DNA of 29,719 nucleotides from Ruminococcaceae bacterium UBA7075 (GCA_002493635.1 DKZL01000054.1:1-29719), one strand, 5' to 3'; positions 7,675 to 16,226 are shown, numbered from the stretch's first letter. Notes: a model not told the origin generated them from the letters alone. Program-made: numbers and translations.

Positions 7675-7693
7675 GCTTTTGAAAAATCAAATA

Positions 7694-8662
7694 TCAAATT
7701 GAAATTGACATTGCAATATTATAAAGATCTTCATCAAATACCCTTTTCATATCAAGAGCTTCATTGATGTCAAGGTCAACAATCTTGCCTTCTCGCATAA
7801 CAACAACACGATTACCGATGTTCTGGTCGAGCAGTTCAACAGCCTTAAAGCCCATTTCACTTGCTACAACTCTGTCACGAAGTGTTGGCGAGCCGCCACG
7901 CTGAACGTGACCGAGAACAGTTGCTCTTGTTTCAATGCCAAGACGCTGCTCAACATATTTTGCAAGATCTTCAACACCGCCGACGCCTTCTGCAACTACA
8001 ACAATAAAGTGCTTTTTGCCGGTCTTTTGAGTATTGATAATTCTTGCAATTACATCACGTTCAATATTATATTCAATCTCAGGAACGAGAATTGCAGTAG
8101 CTCCTGTTGCAATACCTGTCTGAAGAGCAATATCACCGCAGTGTCTGCCCATTACCTCAACTATTGAACAACGGTCGTGCGACTGCGCTGTGTCACGAAT
8201 ACGGTCAACCATCTGAATAGCCGTATTCATTGCCGTATCAAAACCTACTGTATATTCTGAACAAGCAATATCATTGTCAATAGTACCGGGCACTCCGATA
8301 CAGTTAATTCCAGCGTTTGTAAGCTTACGGGCACCGCGAAAAGAACCGTCACCACCGATTACAACCACACCGCTGATTCCCTTACTTCTGCAAAAATCAG
8401 CAGCTTTCTGAATTCCCTCAGGTTTGGGAAACTCAGTGCTTCTGGCAGTATAAAGCATAGTACCGCCGTTACCTATAATATCGGAAACACTTCTTAAATT
8501 CATTTCTTCAATATCATTATTAAGCAAACCGTTGTATCCACGGTAAACGCCATAAACTTTCATACCTTTATTTATGCCGGCACGCACTACCGCCCTGACG
8601 GCAGCATTCATTCCGGGGGCGTCTCCGCCGCTTGTAAGTACAGCAATAGCTTTTTGTTCCAT
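7694..8662 (-). CDS. pfkA: ATP-dependent 6-phosphofructokinase
   Basis: Phosphorylates fructose 6-phosphate to fructose 1,6-bisphosphate, the committed step of glycolysis. The 322 residues are the normal length for bacterial PfkA. Visible motifs: the N-terminal nucleotide loop LTSGGDAPGMNAAVR, GGDGSFRGA (about 103-111), PGTIDNDI with catalytic Asp129, MGRHCGDIAL, and GGSPTLRDR near the C-terminus. GGDGS rather than GGDDT indicates ATP rather than pyrophosphate as donor. AGGAGGTAAATTTT precedes the ATG. A TTGTAA/TATAAT promoter lies upstream and a terminator at 7648, so it is probably transcribed alone. Confidence 0.97.
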   Translation of the reverse strand: MEQKAIAVLTSGGDAPGMNAAVRAVVRAGINKGMKVYGVYRGYNGLLNNDIEEMNLRSVSDIIGNGGTMLYTARSTEFPKPEGIQKAADFCRSKGISGVVVIGGDGSFRGARKLTNAGINCIGVPGTIDNDIACSEYTVGFDTAMNTAIQMVDRIRDTAQSHDRCSIVEVMGRHCGDIALQTGIATGATAILVPEIEYNIERDVIARIINTQKTGKKHFIVVVAEGVGGVEDLAKYVEQRLGIETRATVLGHVQRGGSPTLRDRVVASEMGFKAVELLDQNIGNRVVVMREGKIVDLDINEALDMKRVFDEDLYNIAMSISI

Positions 8663-8696
8663 AAAATTTACCTCCTGAAGGTTATTAACATTAAAT

Positions 8697-8725
8697 ATTA
8701 TAATACAATTAAATTTTCTTTACAA
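8697..8725 (-). promoter_or_regulatory. Promoter of pfkA
   Basis: Minus strand TTGTAA (8720-8725), 17-bp spacer, TATAAT (8697-8702), about 35 nt before the start codon. Confidence 0.75.
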
Positions 8726-8783
8726 GAGGATTTTTATAATTTTAACTATATTTCTCAAAAATATTATAATAATGTAATAAAAC

Positions 8784-8812
8784 TTGACTTTATATCAGTA
8801 TTTATTTATACT
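8784..8812 (+). promoter_or_regulatory. Promoter of the GtrB-type glycosyltransferase gene
   Basis: TTGACT (8784-8789), 17-bp spacer, TATACT (8807-8812), about 50 nt before the start codon. Divergent from the pfkA promoter. Confidence 0.8.
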
Positions 8813-8862
8813 TATATATATGCAAATTTAACAGACTTTCGCAGTTTCAGGAGATTTATTAT

Positions 8863-9807
8863 ATGACTAAATTATATTTAGCTATACCTTGCTATAATGA
8901 AGAAGAAGTTTTAAGAGACTCTGCCGAAAAACTCAAAAATAAATATGACAGTATGATGTCCGACGGAAAAATAAGCAAAGACAGTAAAATCGTTTTTATT
9001 GATGACGGTTCCAAGGATAAAACATGGAGTATTATTGAGGAACTTCACAATGATAATCCTGTTTTTCAGGGGATTAAGCTGAGCCGCAACAGAGGTCATC
9101 AAAATGCACTTTTGTGCGGTCTTATGACCTTAAAGGACAAGGCTGACGCTGTAATCTCTATTGACGCAGATTTACAGGACGATATTGACACATTTGATGA
9201 AATGGTGGCAAAATACGAGGAAGGCAGTGATGTAGTGTACGGTGTGCGTTCAAAACGTGCTACTGACACTTTCTTTAAACGATTTACTGCCGAAGCTTTT
9301 TACAAAATTCTTAACAAGATGGGCGCTAAGGTTATTTTTAACCACGCAGATTTCAGACTTATGAGCAAAAGAGCACTTGAAGCCTTTTCTCTGTATAAAG
9401 AAACCAATATTTTTTTGAGAGGTATGGTTCCGCTTATCGGTTATAAATCGGACATCGTAACATATGAACGCTCTGAAAGACTTGCAGGCGAAAGTAAATA
9501 TCCGCTCAAAAAGATGCTTGCTCTTGCCTGGGAAGGTATAACCTCAATGAGTATTCAACCCATAAGAATGATTACTTGGTTGGGTGCTATTGTTTTTGCA
9601 ATAAGCATTATTATGATTATTTACTCACTTGTAAGCTTTTTTATAGGTGTATCAGTAAGCGGCTGGGCAAGTCTTTTGTGTTCAATATGGGCAATCGGCG
9701 GACTTCAGCTGTTGGCTATTGGTGTTATAGGAGAATATATTGGAAAAATATATCTTGAAACTAAACGCAGACCAAGGTTTATTGTTGAAAAAATTCTTGA
9801 AGACTAA
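8863..9807 (+). CDS. GT2 glycosyltransferase, GtrB/DPM1-type polyprenyl-phosphate glycosyltransferase
   Basis: A 314-residue family-2 glycosyltransferase with two C-terminal membrane helices (about 230-255 and 262-290). This is the layout of GtrB/YkcC-type enzymes, which load a sugar from a nucleotide donor onto undecaprenyl phosphate. Motifs: AIPCYNEEEVL at the N-terminus, VFIDDGSKDKTW, LSRNRGHQNAL, the metal-binding IDADLQDD and DFRLMSKRA. AGGAGA lies 8 nt before the ATG. A terminator follows. The next gene encodes a protein with a GT-C-like domain that could use the lipid-linked sugar outside the membrane. Confidence 0.9.
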   Translation: MTKLYLAIPCYNEEEVLRDSAEKLKNKYDSMMSDGKISKDSKIVFIDDGSKDKTWSIIEELHNDNPVFQGIKLSRNRGHQNALLCGLMTLKDKADAVISIDADLQDDIDTFDEMVAKYEEGSDVVYGVRSKRATDTFFKRFTAEAFYKILNKMGAKVIFNHADFRLMSKRALEAFSLYKETNIFLRGMVPLIGYKSDIVTYERSERLAGESKYPLKKMLALAWEGITSMSIQPIRMITWLGAIVFAISIIMIIYSLVSFFIGVSVSGWASLLCSIWAIGGLQLLAIGVIGEYIGKIYLETKRRPRFIVEKILED

Positions 9808-9829
9808 CGTAAGTTTAAAAAATTATCAG

Positions 9830-9862
9830 ATAAAGACCGACTTCTGTTGGTCTTTATTTTTT
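9830..9862 (+). terminator. Terminator of the GtrB-type glycosyltransferase gene
   Basis: Stem ATAAAGACC (9830-9838) with GGTCTTTAT (9849-9857), followed by TTTTTTGC. The T-tract is the complement of the A-rich end of repeat copy 3. Confidence 0.85.
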
Positions 9863-9930
9863 GCTTTATAAGAAACTGCTCGGAAATAGTCGAAGTGTGT
9901 ATTTATATGATGCTGTGCACACCGGATGTT
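9858..9930 (-). repeat. Dispersed structured repeat, copy 3 (degenerate, inverted)
   Basis: Read on the minus strand it contains CAGCATCATATAAATACACA (compare CAGCATCATATAGATACACA in copy 2), then ACT..AGT and GAGCAGTTTCTTATAAAG followed by CAAAAAAT. The first hairpin is eroded and about 13 nt of the second are missing. It lies directly downstream of the glycosyltransferase terminator, in reverse orientation. The rest of 9808-10040 is AT-rich, with a TATAAT at 10015-10020 that may serve the next gene. Confidence 0.75.
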
Positions 9931-10040
9931 TTTTATCTGCTTTTTATAATATTATAAATTATTGCCTTTATAGCATTATAACTACAATAATATATGATAT
10001 TATGGAAATAATTGTATAATATCAAAAGGAGTGAATTATC

Positions 10041-12893
10041 TTGGATATTTCAAAACTTGAAAAACGAAATCCTGCTCTTGACATTATAAGAATTGTAGCG
10101 GCTTTTACAGTACTTTCTGTACATTTTTTCCTGCATAACGGTTTTTATTATGAAACCGTTCAAGGAACTTCTATGTATATAATGACTTTGATGCGAACAC
10201 TGTTTTCTGTTTGCGTCCCGCTGTTTATGATTCTTACAGGTTATCTGATGTGCAACAAGACACTGAGCAGAAAATACTACAAAGGCATTTCAAAAACGCT
10301 TGTTGTTTTTGTTATTGCCACTTTAGCCTGTATGCTGTTTAAAACTTTTCATGATGGCGAAGAATTTTCACTGATAAAGTTTATTTTTAACACCTTTGAT
10401 TTTACCGGTGCAAATTATTCCTGGTATATTGAGATGTATATAGGTCTATTTTTAATTGCACCTTTCCTTAATCTCGCATATAATAAGCTGGATTCTCAAA
10501 GAAAAAAGCAAGTTTTGGTATTTACCTTTGCTGTAATTACAATTCTGCCGTCACTTCTTAATATATTTAACTTTGATAATATCGCTTGGTGGGGCGATCC
10601 TACATCAAGCGACACATTCCAGAAAATTGTGCCCGCTTGGTGGACAGGCGTATATCCTATCGCCTATTACTTTGTAGGCTGTTATTTAAGAGAATACGGT
10701 ATGAAAATCAAAACAAGAACTTTAATTGCCGTATTCCTTGCTGCAATCGTTTTGTTTGGTTCTTTTAACTTTTACAGAAGCTATGGTACTACATTTAAAT
10801 CCGGCACTTATGTTTATTGGTATGGATTTGAACCTTATGTTCTGTCATCATTTCTTTTTGTACTGCTTACAAGAATTAAAACAGACAAATTCAGTGCAAA
10901 ATTTAAATTTGCACTTTGGAAACTTTCTGACCTTGCACTCGGTATTTACTTGATTTCATTTATTTTTGATAAGCTTGTATATGATGTATTGAATAAAACA
11001 ATCACTCCTATGCAAGAAAGACTTCCTTTCTATTTTGTTGTCGTTCCTGTTGTGTTTATTTTGTCAACAGCAGCCTCTTTTATTATGAACGTTTTGGCAC
11101 AGGGAATAATTACACTCTTCCATAAAATTGTTAACTATATAAAAATTCAAAAGGAACACGGCTCACAAAAAATGTGGCAGGACATTTTGTTTATAGCTTT
11201 AATGGCATGCGGCATTGTGTTTGCAATTTGGAAATGCTTCTACGGATTCGGCGGAAGCGACGAAGCGTTTTATCTTACAATTCCGGACAGACTTTCTATG
11301 GGAGATGCGCTGATTACGGAAGAGTGGCATTTGTCACAGCTTTCAAGTGTTTTGCTTATCCCGTTTGTCAGCATATATAAGCTCATTGTCGGTTCTACCG
11401 AAGGAATAATTCTTGCAGCAAGATTTAACTATATTATATTCCACGCTGTTGTTGCTTCCGTAATTTACTTAAAACTAAGAAACAAAGGTATTTTATCGGT
11501 TGTCGCCTCTTTCCTGTTTTTCATATTTACTCCGTATAATATTATGGCATTGAGTTATAACACAATGGGACTTGATTTTGTAGCCGTTACCGGTGTACTT
11601 ATGGGAACGAACTACAAAAACAAAACCTTGCCTACAATCATTGCAGGGTTTACCTTTGCAGCAGCAGTATTATGTTCACCGTATCTGGCGGCTGCATATG
11701 TTCTTTACGGAATATGTGTTATACTTCATTATGTGCTAAAGAAGAAAAACTTAAAATTTGTTATTTCCGAGGAAATATTTGGTATTAAATCATTTTTAAA
11801 GTTTACAATCGGTGTGGCTATACCTGCTGTTATATTTCTTGCCTTTGCTCTCTCAAGAGCAGGTATAGGCGATATAATAAATGTTCTGCCAAACTTAATG
11901 ACTGACCCTGAGCATCCTCAGCTTTCGCTTGATTATAAGATAAGATTATATTATGAATCAATCTATAAATTCCATGACAACTTTAAAATCGCAGTAATCA
12001 GCTATTTTATAATGCTGTTTGCTATGATTATTGATAAAAATAGAAAAGTTCACAGAAGTCTGTATCTCATAATTTCATCAGCACTTTCGATATTCACTCT
12101 GATACTTATTGTACCGACTATCAATTCAAGCAGCTATAATGCTGTAATGTTCCCTATGATTTTCATCGGAATTACATCATATATTCTGTGTGACAAAAAG
12201 CCGAGAAGATTGTTTGTGAGCCTGTTTGTACTCGGAATTATTCATTCGATTTCACTTGAAATGACGTCCAATCAGTATTTTTATGTTATATCAATGGCAC
12301 TTGCATCTTCTAATATTGCAAGCTACATTTTCCTTGCTCAGCTGCTGAAGGAAATGAAAGAAACTGAAGATAACTTTGATTATAAGGTATTGCTTAAATA
12401 TTCTTCCATAGCAATAGTTGTTCTTACTATTTGTATTCAAGGATTTTTGCAGTTCAAAGCAAAGGCAGAGCATTGCTTCTGGGAAAGCAGTATGAATACT
12501 CTTACTTCTGAAATTCCGTCAGGTCCGGCAAAGGGAATTATGACTAATGCTGATAACTGCAATAATTACGTTCAAATTTATAATGATATTGCGAGCTATA
12601 AGAATTATAATCAAGGTAATATCCTGCTATTAACTGAAAAAACCTGGACGTATCTTGATGTTGACAATCTTTCATATGGTACCCTGTCAGCCTGGATTAC
12701 AGAAGGAAACAGAGTATCCCTTGAAAGACTTGAAGAATATTATAAAATTAACCCTGAAAAAGTGCCGGATTATATATATATTCTCAAAAATTCTAAATGG
12801 GATGATATGGTCGTTGACAACATTTCAAATGACTGGGGATATTCGGTCAACGAAACAAATATCAGCTATAAACTCGAAAAATCGAATAATTAA
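10041..12893 (+). CDS. Fusion of acyltransferase-3 domain with a GT-C-like multi-pass membrane domain
   Basis: 950 residues, highly hydrophobic. Residues about 1-370 form an acyltransferase-3 (OafA/YrhL-like) domain: NPALDIIRIVAAFTVLSVHF, SVCVPLFMILTGYLM and some ten membrane helices. These enzymes O-acylate extracellular sugars. A short basic linker (KIQKEHGSQKMWQ) leads into a second multi-pass domain (about 378-830). Its first outer loop contains GGSDEAFYLTIPDRL, resembling the acidic loop of GT-C glycosyltransferases that use polyprenyl-phosphate sugars. A soluble C-terminal tail of about 130 residues follows. Translation starts at TTG with AAAGGAG 9 nt upstream. The GtrB-type enzyme next door could supply the donor. 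The acyltransferase call is firm; GT-C is an inference from topology and one motif. Confidence 0.8.
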   Translation: MDISKLEKRNPALDIIRIVAAFTVLSVHFFLHNGFYYETVQGTSMYIMTLMRTLFSVCVPLFMILTGYLMCNKTLSRKYYKGISKTLVVFVIATLACMLFKTFHDGEEFSLIKFIFNTFDFTGANYSWYIEMYIGLFLIAPFLNLAYNKLDSQRKKQVLVFTFAVITILPSLLNIFNFDNIAWWGDPTSSDTFQKIVPAWWTGVYPIAYYFVGCYLREYGMKIKTRTLIAVFLAAIVLFGSFNFYRSYGTTFKSGTYVYWYGFEPYVLSSFLFVLLTRIKTDKFSAKFKFALWKLSDLALGIYLISFIFDKLVYDVLNKTITPMQERLPFYFVVVPVVFILSTAASFIMNVLAQGIITLFHKIVNYIKIQKEHGSQKMWQDILFIALMACGIVFAIWKCFYGFGGSDEAFYLTIPDRLSMGDALITEEWHLSQLSSVLLIPFVSIYKLIVGSTEGIILAARFNYIIFHAVVASVIYLKLRNKGILSVVASFLFFIFTPYNIMALSYNTMGLDFVAVTGVLMGTNYKNKTLPTIIAGFTFAAAVLCSPYLAAAYVLYGICVILHYVLKKKNLKFVISEEIFGIKSFLKFTIGVAIPAVIFLAFALSRAGIGDIINVLPNLMTDPEHPQLSLDYKIRLYYESIYKFHDNFKIAVISYFIMLFAMIIDKNRKVHRSLYLIISSALSIFTLILIVPTINSSSYNAVMFPMIFIGITSYILCDKKPRRLFVSLFVLGIIHSISLEMTSNQYFYVISMALASSNIASYIFLAQLLKEMKETEDNFDYKVLLKYSSIAIVVLTICIQGFLQFKAKAEHCFWESSMNTLTSEIPSGPAKGIMTNADNCNNYVQIYNDIASYKNYNQGNILLLTEKTWTYLDVDNLSYGTLSAWITEGNRVSLERLEEYYKINPEKVPDYIYILKNSKWDDMVVDNISNDWGYSVNETNISYKLEKSNN

Positions 12894-12966
12894 TCTTATT
12901 AATGATTAATCCGTTTAGGTATACATTCATATAAAAAATGTATATATCATAAAAGCAATAATTAAC

Positions 12967-12995
12967 TTGTATTTTTTAGCATAATGTGGTATATT
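12967..12995 (+). promoter_or_regulatory. Promoter of the phosphoglucomutase gene
   Basis: TTGTAT (12967-12972), 17-bp spacer, TATATT (12990-12995) preceded by TGG, an extended -10. It lies 64 nt upstream of the start codon. Confidence 0.75.
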
Positions 12996-13059
12996 AATAA
13001 GGATGTACATTTATTAATACTTTATTGTGATTAGATAAGCAATTCTTGGGGGTTATATT

Positions 13060-14778
13060 ATGGATATTAAACAGATTTATAATGATTGGCTCAGCAAAGC
13101 GACAGAGGATAAAGACTTAATTGCAGAACTTGAAAACATTAAAGATGATGAAACTGAAATTTATGAGCGTTTTTATACTTCTCTCAAGTTCGGCACTGCA
13201 GGACTAAGAGGTATTATCGGTGCCGGCACAAACAGAATGAACATTTATGTTGTTCGTCAGGCTACACAAGGTCTTGCAAACTACATCCTTGCAAAATACG
13301 GCAAGGGTTCTGTTGCAATTTCTCACGACAGCAGAATCAAGGCTGACCTTTTTATGATTGAAGCTGCAAGAGTTTTGGCTGCTAACGGAATTAAGGTTTA
13401 CATTACTTCTGAACTCCAGCCTACACCTGTGCTTTCATATCTTGTTCGTTATTTTAAGTGTCAGGCCGGTATTATGGTTACAGCAAGTCATAACCCTGCT
13501 GCTTATAATGGCTATAAAGCTTATGGCGAGGACGGATGTCAGATGACAGACGATGCCGCAAATGCAGTATATGATGAGATTACAAAGCTTGATTATTTTA
13601 ATGATGTTAAAATAGCTGACTTTGATGATGCAGTAAAGTCCAATATGATTGAATATGTTGATGACAGCGTCTATGACAGCTATATCGAAAAAGTTATGGA
13701 ACAGCAGGTCAACCCAGGTATTTGTGCAGACGCTGACCTCAAAGTTGTCTACACTCCGCTTAACGGTACAGGTAATAAGCTTGTAAGAAAAGTGCTTGAT
13801 AAAATCGGTGTTAAAAGCGTTTCTATTGTTAAAGAGCAGGAATTGCCTGACGGTAATTTTACCACTTGTCCATATCCTAATCCGGAAATTAAAGAGGCTT
13901 TGCAAAAAGGACTTGAACTCTGTGAAAAAGAACAGCCCGACCTTCTTCTTGCAACTGATCCTGACGCAGACAGAGTTGGTATTGCAGTAAAGGATTATGA
14001 CGGTAGCTACAGACTTATTACAGGCAACGAAAACGGCGTTATGCTTACAAACTATATTCTCTCCTGTAAAAAAGAAAACGGTGTACTCCCTGAAAATCCC
14101 GTAGTTGTAAAAACTATTGTTACTACAAAACTTATAAATCAGCTTTGCGATAAGTACGGCTGTGAATTAAAGAATGTTTTAACCGGATTCAAGTATATTG
14201 GCGAAGTTATTCTTAATCTTGAAAAGAAAAACGAGGAAAACAGGTATCTCTTCGGTTTTGAAGAAAGCTACGGTTATCTTTCAGGCACATATGTAAGAGA
14301 TAAGGATGCTGTTGTTGCATCTATGCTTGTTTGCGAAATGGCTGCTTATTATAAAAAGCAAGGCAGATCATTGGCTGAAGTTATCGACGGTCTGTACGAG
14401 GAATTTGGTTATTATCTTAATCAGACATACTCTTACGAATTCAGCGGCGCCGCAGGAATGCAAAAAATGGCTGATATGATGTCAGATGTGCGCAAAAATC
14501 TTCCTGATGAAATTGCAGGCTATAAGGTTGAAAAAGTATGCGACTATCTGTTAAAGAAAGAGAAAGATCTTGCAACAGGTGAAGAAACTGCTATTGACCT
14601 TCCACAGTCCAATGTTATTGCTCTTAATCTTTCTGATAACAATGCTGTGATTATTCGTCCGAGTGGTACAGAACCCAAAATCAAGCTGTACATTACGGCA
14701 GTAGGCAAAGACAAAGAGAATGCTGAAAGCGTTTGCAAAAAGCTTGTTGTTTCAGCTCAGAAAATTCTCGGACTTTAA
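13060..14778 (+). CDS. Phosphoglucomutase/phosphomannomutase (alpha-D-phosphohexomutase)
   Basis: 572 residues, the length of PgcA-type phosphoglucomutases that interconvert glucose 1-phosphate and glucose 6-phosphate, feeding UDP-glucose and cell-surface glycan synthesis. All four family motifs are visible: the phosphoserine loop TASHNPAAYNGYK (Ser143), the metal site DPDADRVGIA (about 300-309), the sugar loop GFEESYGYL and the phosphate-binding RPSGTEPKIKLY near the C-terminus. FGTAGLRG occurs near residue 45. A GGGGG site lies 7 nt before the ATG. It has its own promoter and a strong terminator. Its position after glycosyltransferase genes fits sugar-nucleotide supply. Confidence 0.95.
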   Translation: MDIKQIYNDWLSKATEDKDLIAELENIKDDETEIYERFYTSLKFGTAGLRGIIGAGTNRMNIYVVRQATQGLANYILAKYGKGSVAISHDSRIKADLFMIEAARVLAANGIKVYITSELQPTPVLSYLVRYFKCQAGIMVTASHNPAAYNGYKAYGEDGCQMTDDAANAVYDEITKLDYFNDVKIADFDDAVKSNMIEYVDDSVYDSYIEKVMEQQVNPGICADADLKVVYTPLNGTGNKLVRKVLDKIGVKSVSIVKEQELPDGNFTTCPYPNPEIKEALQKGLELCEKEQPDLLLATDPDADRVGIAVKDYDGSYRLITGNENGVMLTNYILSCKKENGVLPENPVVVKTIVTTKLINQLCDKYGCELKNVLTGFKYIGEVILNLEKKNEENRYLFGFEESYGYLSGTYVRDKDAVVASMLVCEMAAYYKKQGRSLAEVIDGLYEEFGYYLNQTYSYEFSGAAGMQKMADMMSDVRKNLPDEIAGYKVEKVCDYLLKKEKDLATGEETAIDLPQSNVIALNLSDNNAVIIRPSGTEPKIKLYITAVGKDKENAESVCKKLVVSAQKILGL

Positions 14779-14796
14779 TTCTTAAAATATTATTTA

Positions 14797-14827
14797 AGAC
14801 CACTTCGATTTACGAAGTGGTCTTTTT
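14797..14827 (+). terminator. Terminator of the phosphoglucomutase gene
   Basis: Perfect 11-bp stem AGACCACTTCG (14797-14807) with CGAAGTGGTCT (14813-14823), followed by TTTTTG. Confidence 0.95.
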
Positions 14828-14867
14828 GTGTACAAATAATTACTTTTATTTAAAAAAGCAGCCGATA

Positions 14868-14943
14868 TACTGCACTTATCTGTGCAGACAAAACTCTCTT
14901 TTGTGCCCGACTGCTTCAGAACAGTTATCTATAAAGTAAAAAA
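14868..14943 (+). repeat. Dispersed structured repeat, copy 4 (first of a tandem pair)
   Basis: GCAG..CTGC hairpin, TGTGCAGA..TTTTGTGCCCG enclosing ACAAAA/TTTTGT, then ACTG..CAGT, ending TATAAAGTAAAAAA and running directly into copy 5. Confidence 0.85.
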
Positions 14944-15039
14944 GCAGCCGGTGGGCTGCACCTATCCGGGCAGACAGTTTCATCTGTTTTTTACTTCTAT
15001 GCCCGGTTACATCCAAGCAATTTCCTATAAAGTAAAAAA
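14944..15039 (+). repeat. Dispersed structured repeat, copy 5 (second of a tandem pair)
   Basis: Perfect GCAGCC-GGTG-GGCTGC hairpin, then CCGGGCA...TGCCCGG enclosing ACAG/CTGT, a weaker third stem, and TTTCCTATAAAGTAAAAAAC. Its A-rich end is the U-tract of the adjacent minus-strand terminator. Together with copy 4 and two terminators it fills the gap 14779-15075; no gene is supported there. Confidence 0.9.
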
Positions 15040-15069
15040 CAAACGGCACAAGTAATCTTGCGCCGTTTG
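15034..15069 (-). terminator. Terminator of the acyltransferase gene
   Basis: Stem CAAACGGC (15040-15047) with GCCGTTTG (15062-15069), extended inward by CAAG/CTTG. On the minus strand TTTTTTACTTTATAG follows. Confidence 0.85.
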
Positions 15070-15075
15070 ATATTA

Positions 15076-16173
15076 TCATCTGCAATGTCTTAATTTTTGT
15101 TTAGATCCGTTGTTGATTCTTTGAATTATTATATTTGAAACGACATTTATAAGTATTGTGACAATAATAGAGAGTGAAATATATATTAAGAAAAACCAGA
15201 ATTTACCAATGGGTAAATTCAACGCTCTGGAAATATTCCTTATAGTTACATGAGTAATGTATAGCTCAAGAGTTATTTTACTGATTGGCAATGATATTTT
15301 TGATACTATACCGGAATTGAAAAATCTGAAAATCACGACAAGTATAAAAATTAGTCCCAATGAGTATAATCCTGAAAATATCCTGAAGTATTTATGCGTA
15401 AAATCATAAATTACATTAAAAGGATTTGCAGCTCCCTCTCCATCAGAAAAAATTTCTAAAAACAAAAATAAAAATTTCTGAGCAAAAACAGCAATAAAAA
15501 AGACATAGTCACTTATTTTAAACTGCCTTTTCTCATATGCAAGCTTTCCGAAATATGTTCCTACAACAAAAACAGGCATTCTCCACAAAGCGATTTCTAC
15601 ATCACTATATATTGATGTACTGTTATTCTCACATGCGAATAAAATCAAGTACATAATTGCAAGCGTTATTAAAGTATTGCGTCCGCTGTGTTCAGAGTTA
15701 ATAATTGCGAAAATCAGCGGAAAGGCAAGATACATTACCAAAATAAATGCAATATACCAAAGCATTACATTTCCGCTGTTCCAAAATGACATCAACGAAA
15801 AATTATATATGTAATACCAGAAATCTTTTTTGCTGATTACCGTAAGCACAAGCCATGCTACACATCCAAAAATACCGTACGGAACTAAAATTCGTATAAA
15901 ACGCTTTTTATAAAACCTCTGAACATCAGAATTTTTTCTGAAAGAAAAGTAAAGTCCTAATCCTGACAGCAATGCAAAGATTTCAACACCTATACTGCTG
16001 ATTATATCTGCAAACATATTTGCAGGCATAATCGCAATGCCCGTAGCGGTTGTCGAATCAAGAAAATCGCCAACAAAATGAAATAATATTATGCTTATAA
16101 TAGAAAATGCAAAAAGCTCATTTCTATAAGCACTGATGCTGTGAAACCCGAGCGTTTCTCTATCTTTTTTCAT
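15076..16173 (-). CDS. Acyltransferase-3 family membrane protein
   Basis: About 365 residues with roughly ten membrane helices, an acyltransferase-3 (OafA-like) protein that probably O-acylates a cell-surface glycan. Typical segments are ISAYRNELFAFSIISIILFH, GVEIFALLSGLGLYFSF and RFYKKRFIRILVPYGIFG. The N-terminal catalytic His usual for the family is represented by the His in LFHFVG. I start at the ATG 16171-16173, where GGGGGAT is about 5 nt upstream; a GTG six codons earlier is possible. It has its own promoter and terminator. It is the second such domain in 6 kb, after the fusion protein. Confidence 0.85.
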   Translation of the reverse strand: MKKDRETLGFHSISAYRNELFAFSIISIILFHFVGDFLDSTTATGIAIMPANMFADIISSIGVEIFALLSGLGLYFSFRKNSDVQRFYKKRFIRILVPYGIFGCVAWLVLTVISKKDFWYYIYNFSLMSFWNSGNVMLWYIAFILVMYLAFPLIFAIINSEHSGRNTLITLAIMYLILFACENNSTSIYSDVEIALWRMPVFVVGTYFGKLAYEKRQFKISDYVFFIAVFAQKFLFLFLEIFSDGEGAANPFNVIYDFTHKYFRIFSGLYSLGLIFILVVIFRFFNSGIVSKISLPISKITLELYITHVTIRNISRALNLPIGKFWFFLIYISLSIIVTILINVVSNIIIQRINNGSKQKLRHCR

Positions 16174-16198
16174 AATATCCCCCACATCCACACTTATA

Positions 16199-16226
16199 AT
16201 TATACTACTAATAACAGAAAAATCAA
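16199..16226 (-). promoter_or_regulatory. Promoter of the acyltransferase gene
   Basis: Minus strand TTGATT (16221-16226), 16-bp spacer, TATAAT (16199-16204), 25 nt before the start codon. Confidence 0.7.

Noticed and set aside
12889..12945. Weak inverted repeats after the acyltransferase fusion gene
   Set aside because: ATTAATC/GATTAAT and TATACATT/AATGTATA pair but are AT-only and lack a U-tract, so I do not call a terminator.
14876..15085. 69-residue minus-strand open frame
   Set aside because: It is translated dispersed repeat (copies 4 and 5) plus a terminator, with no credible ribosome binding site.
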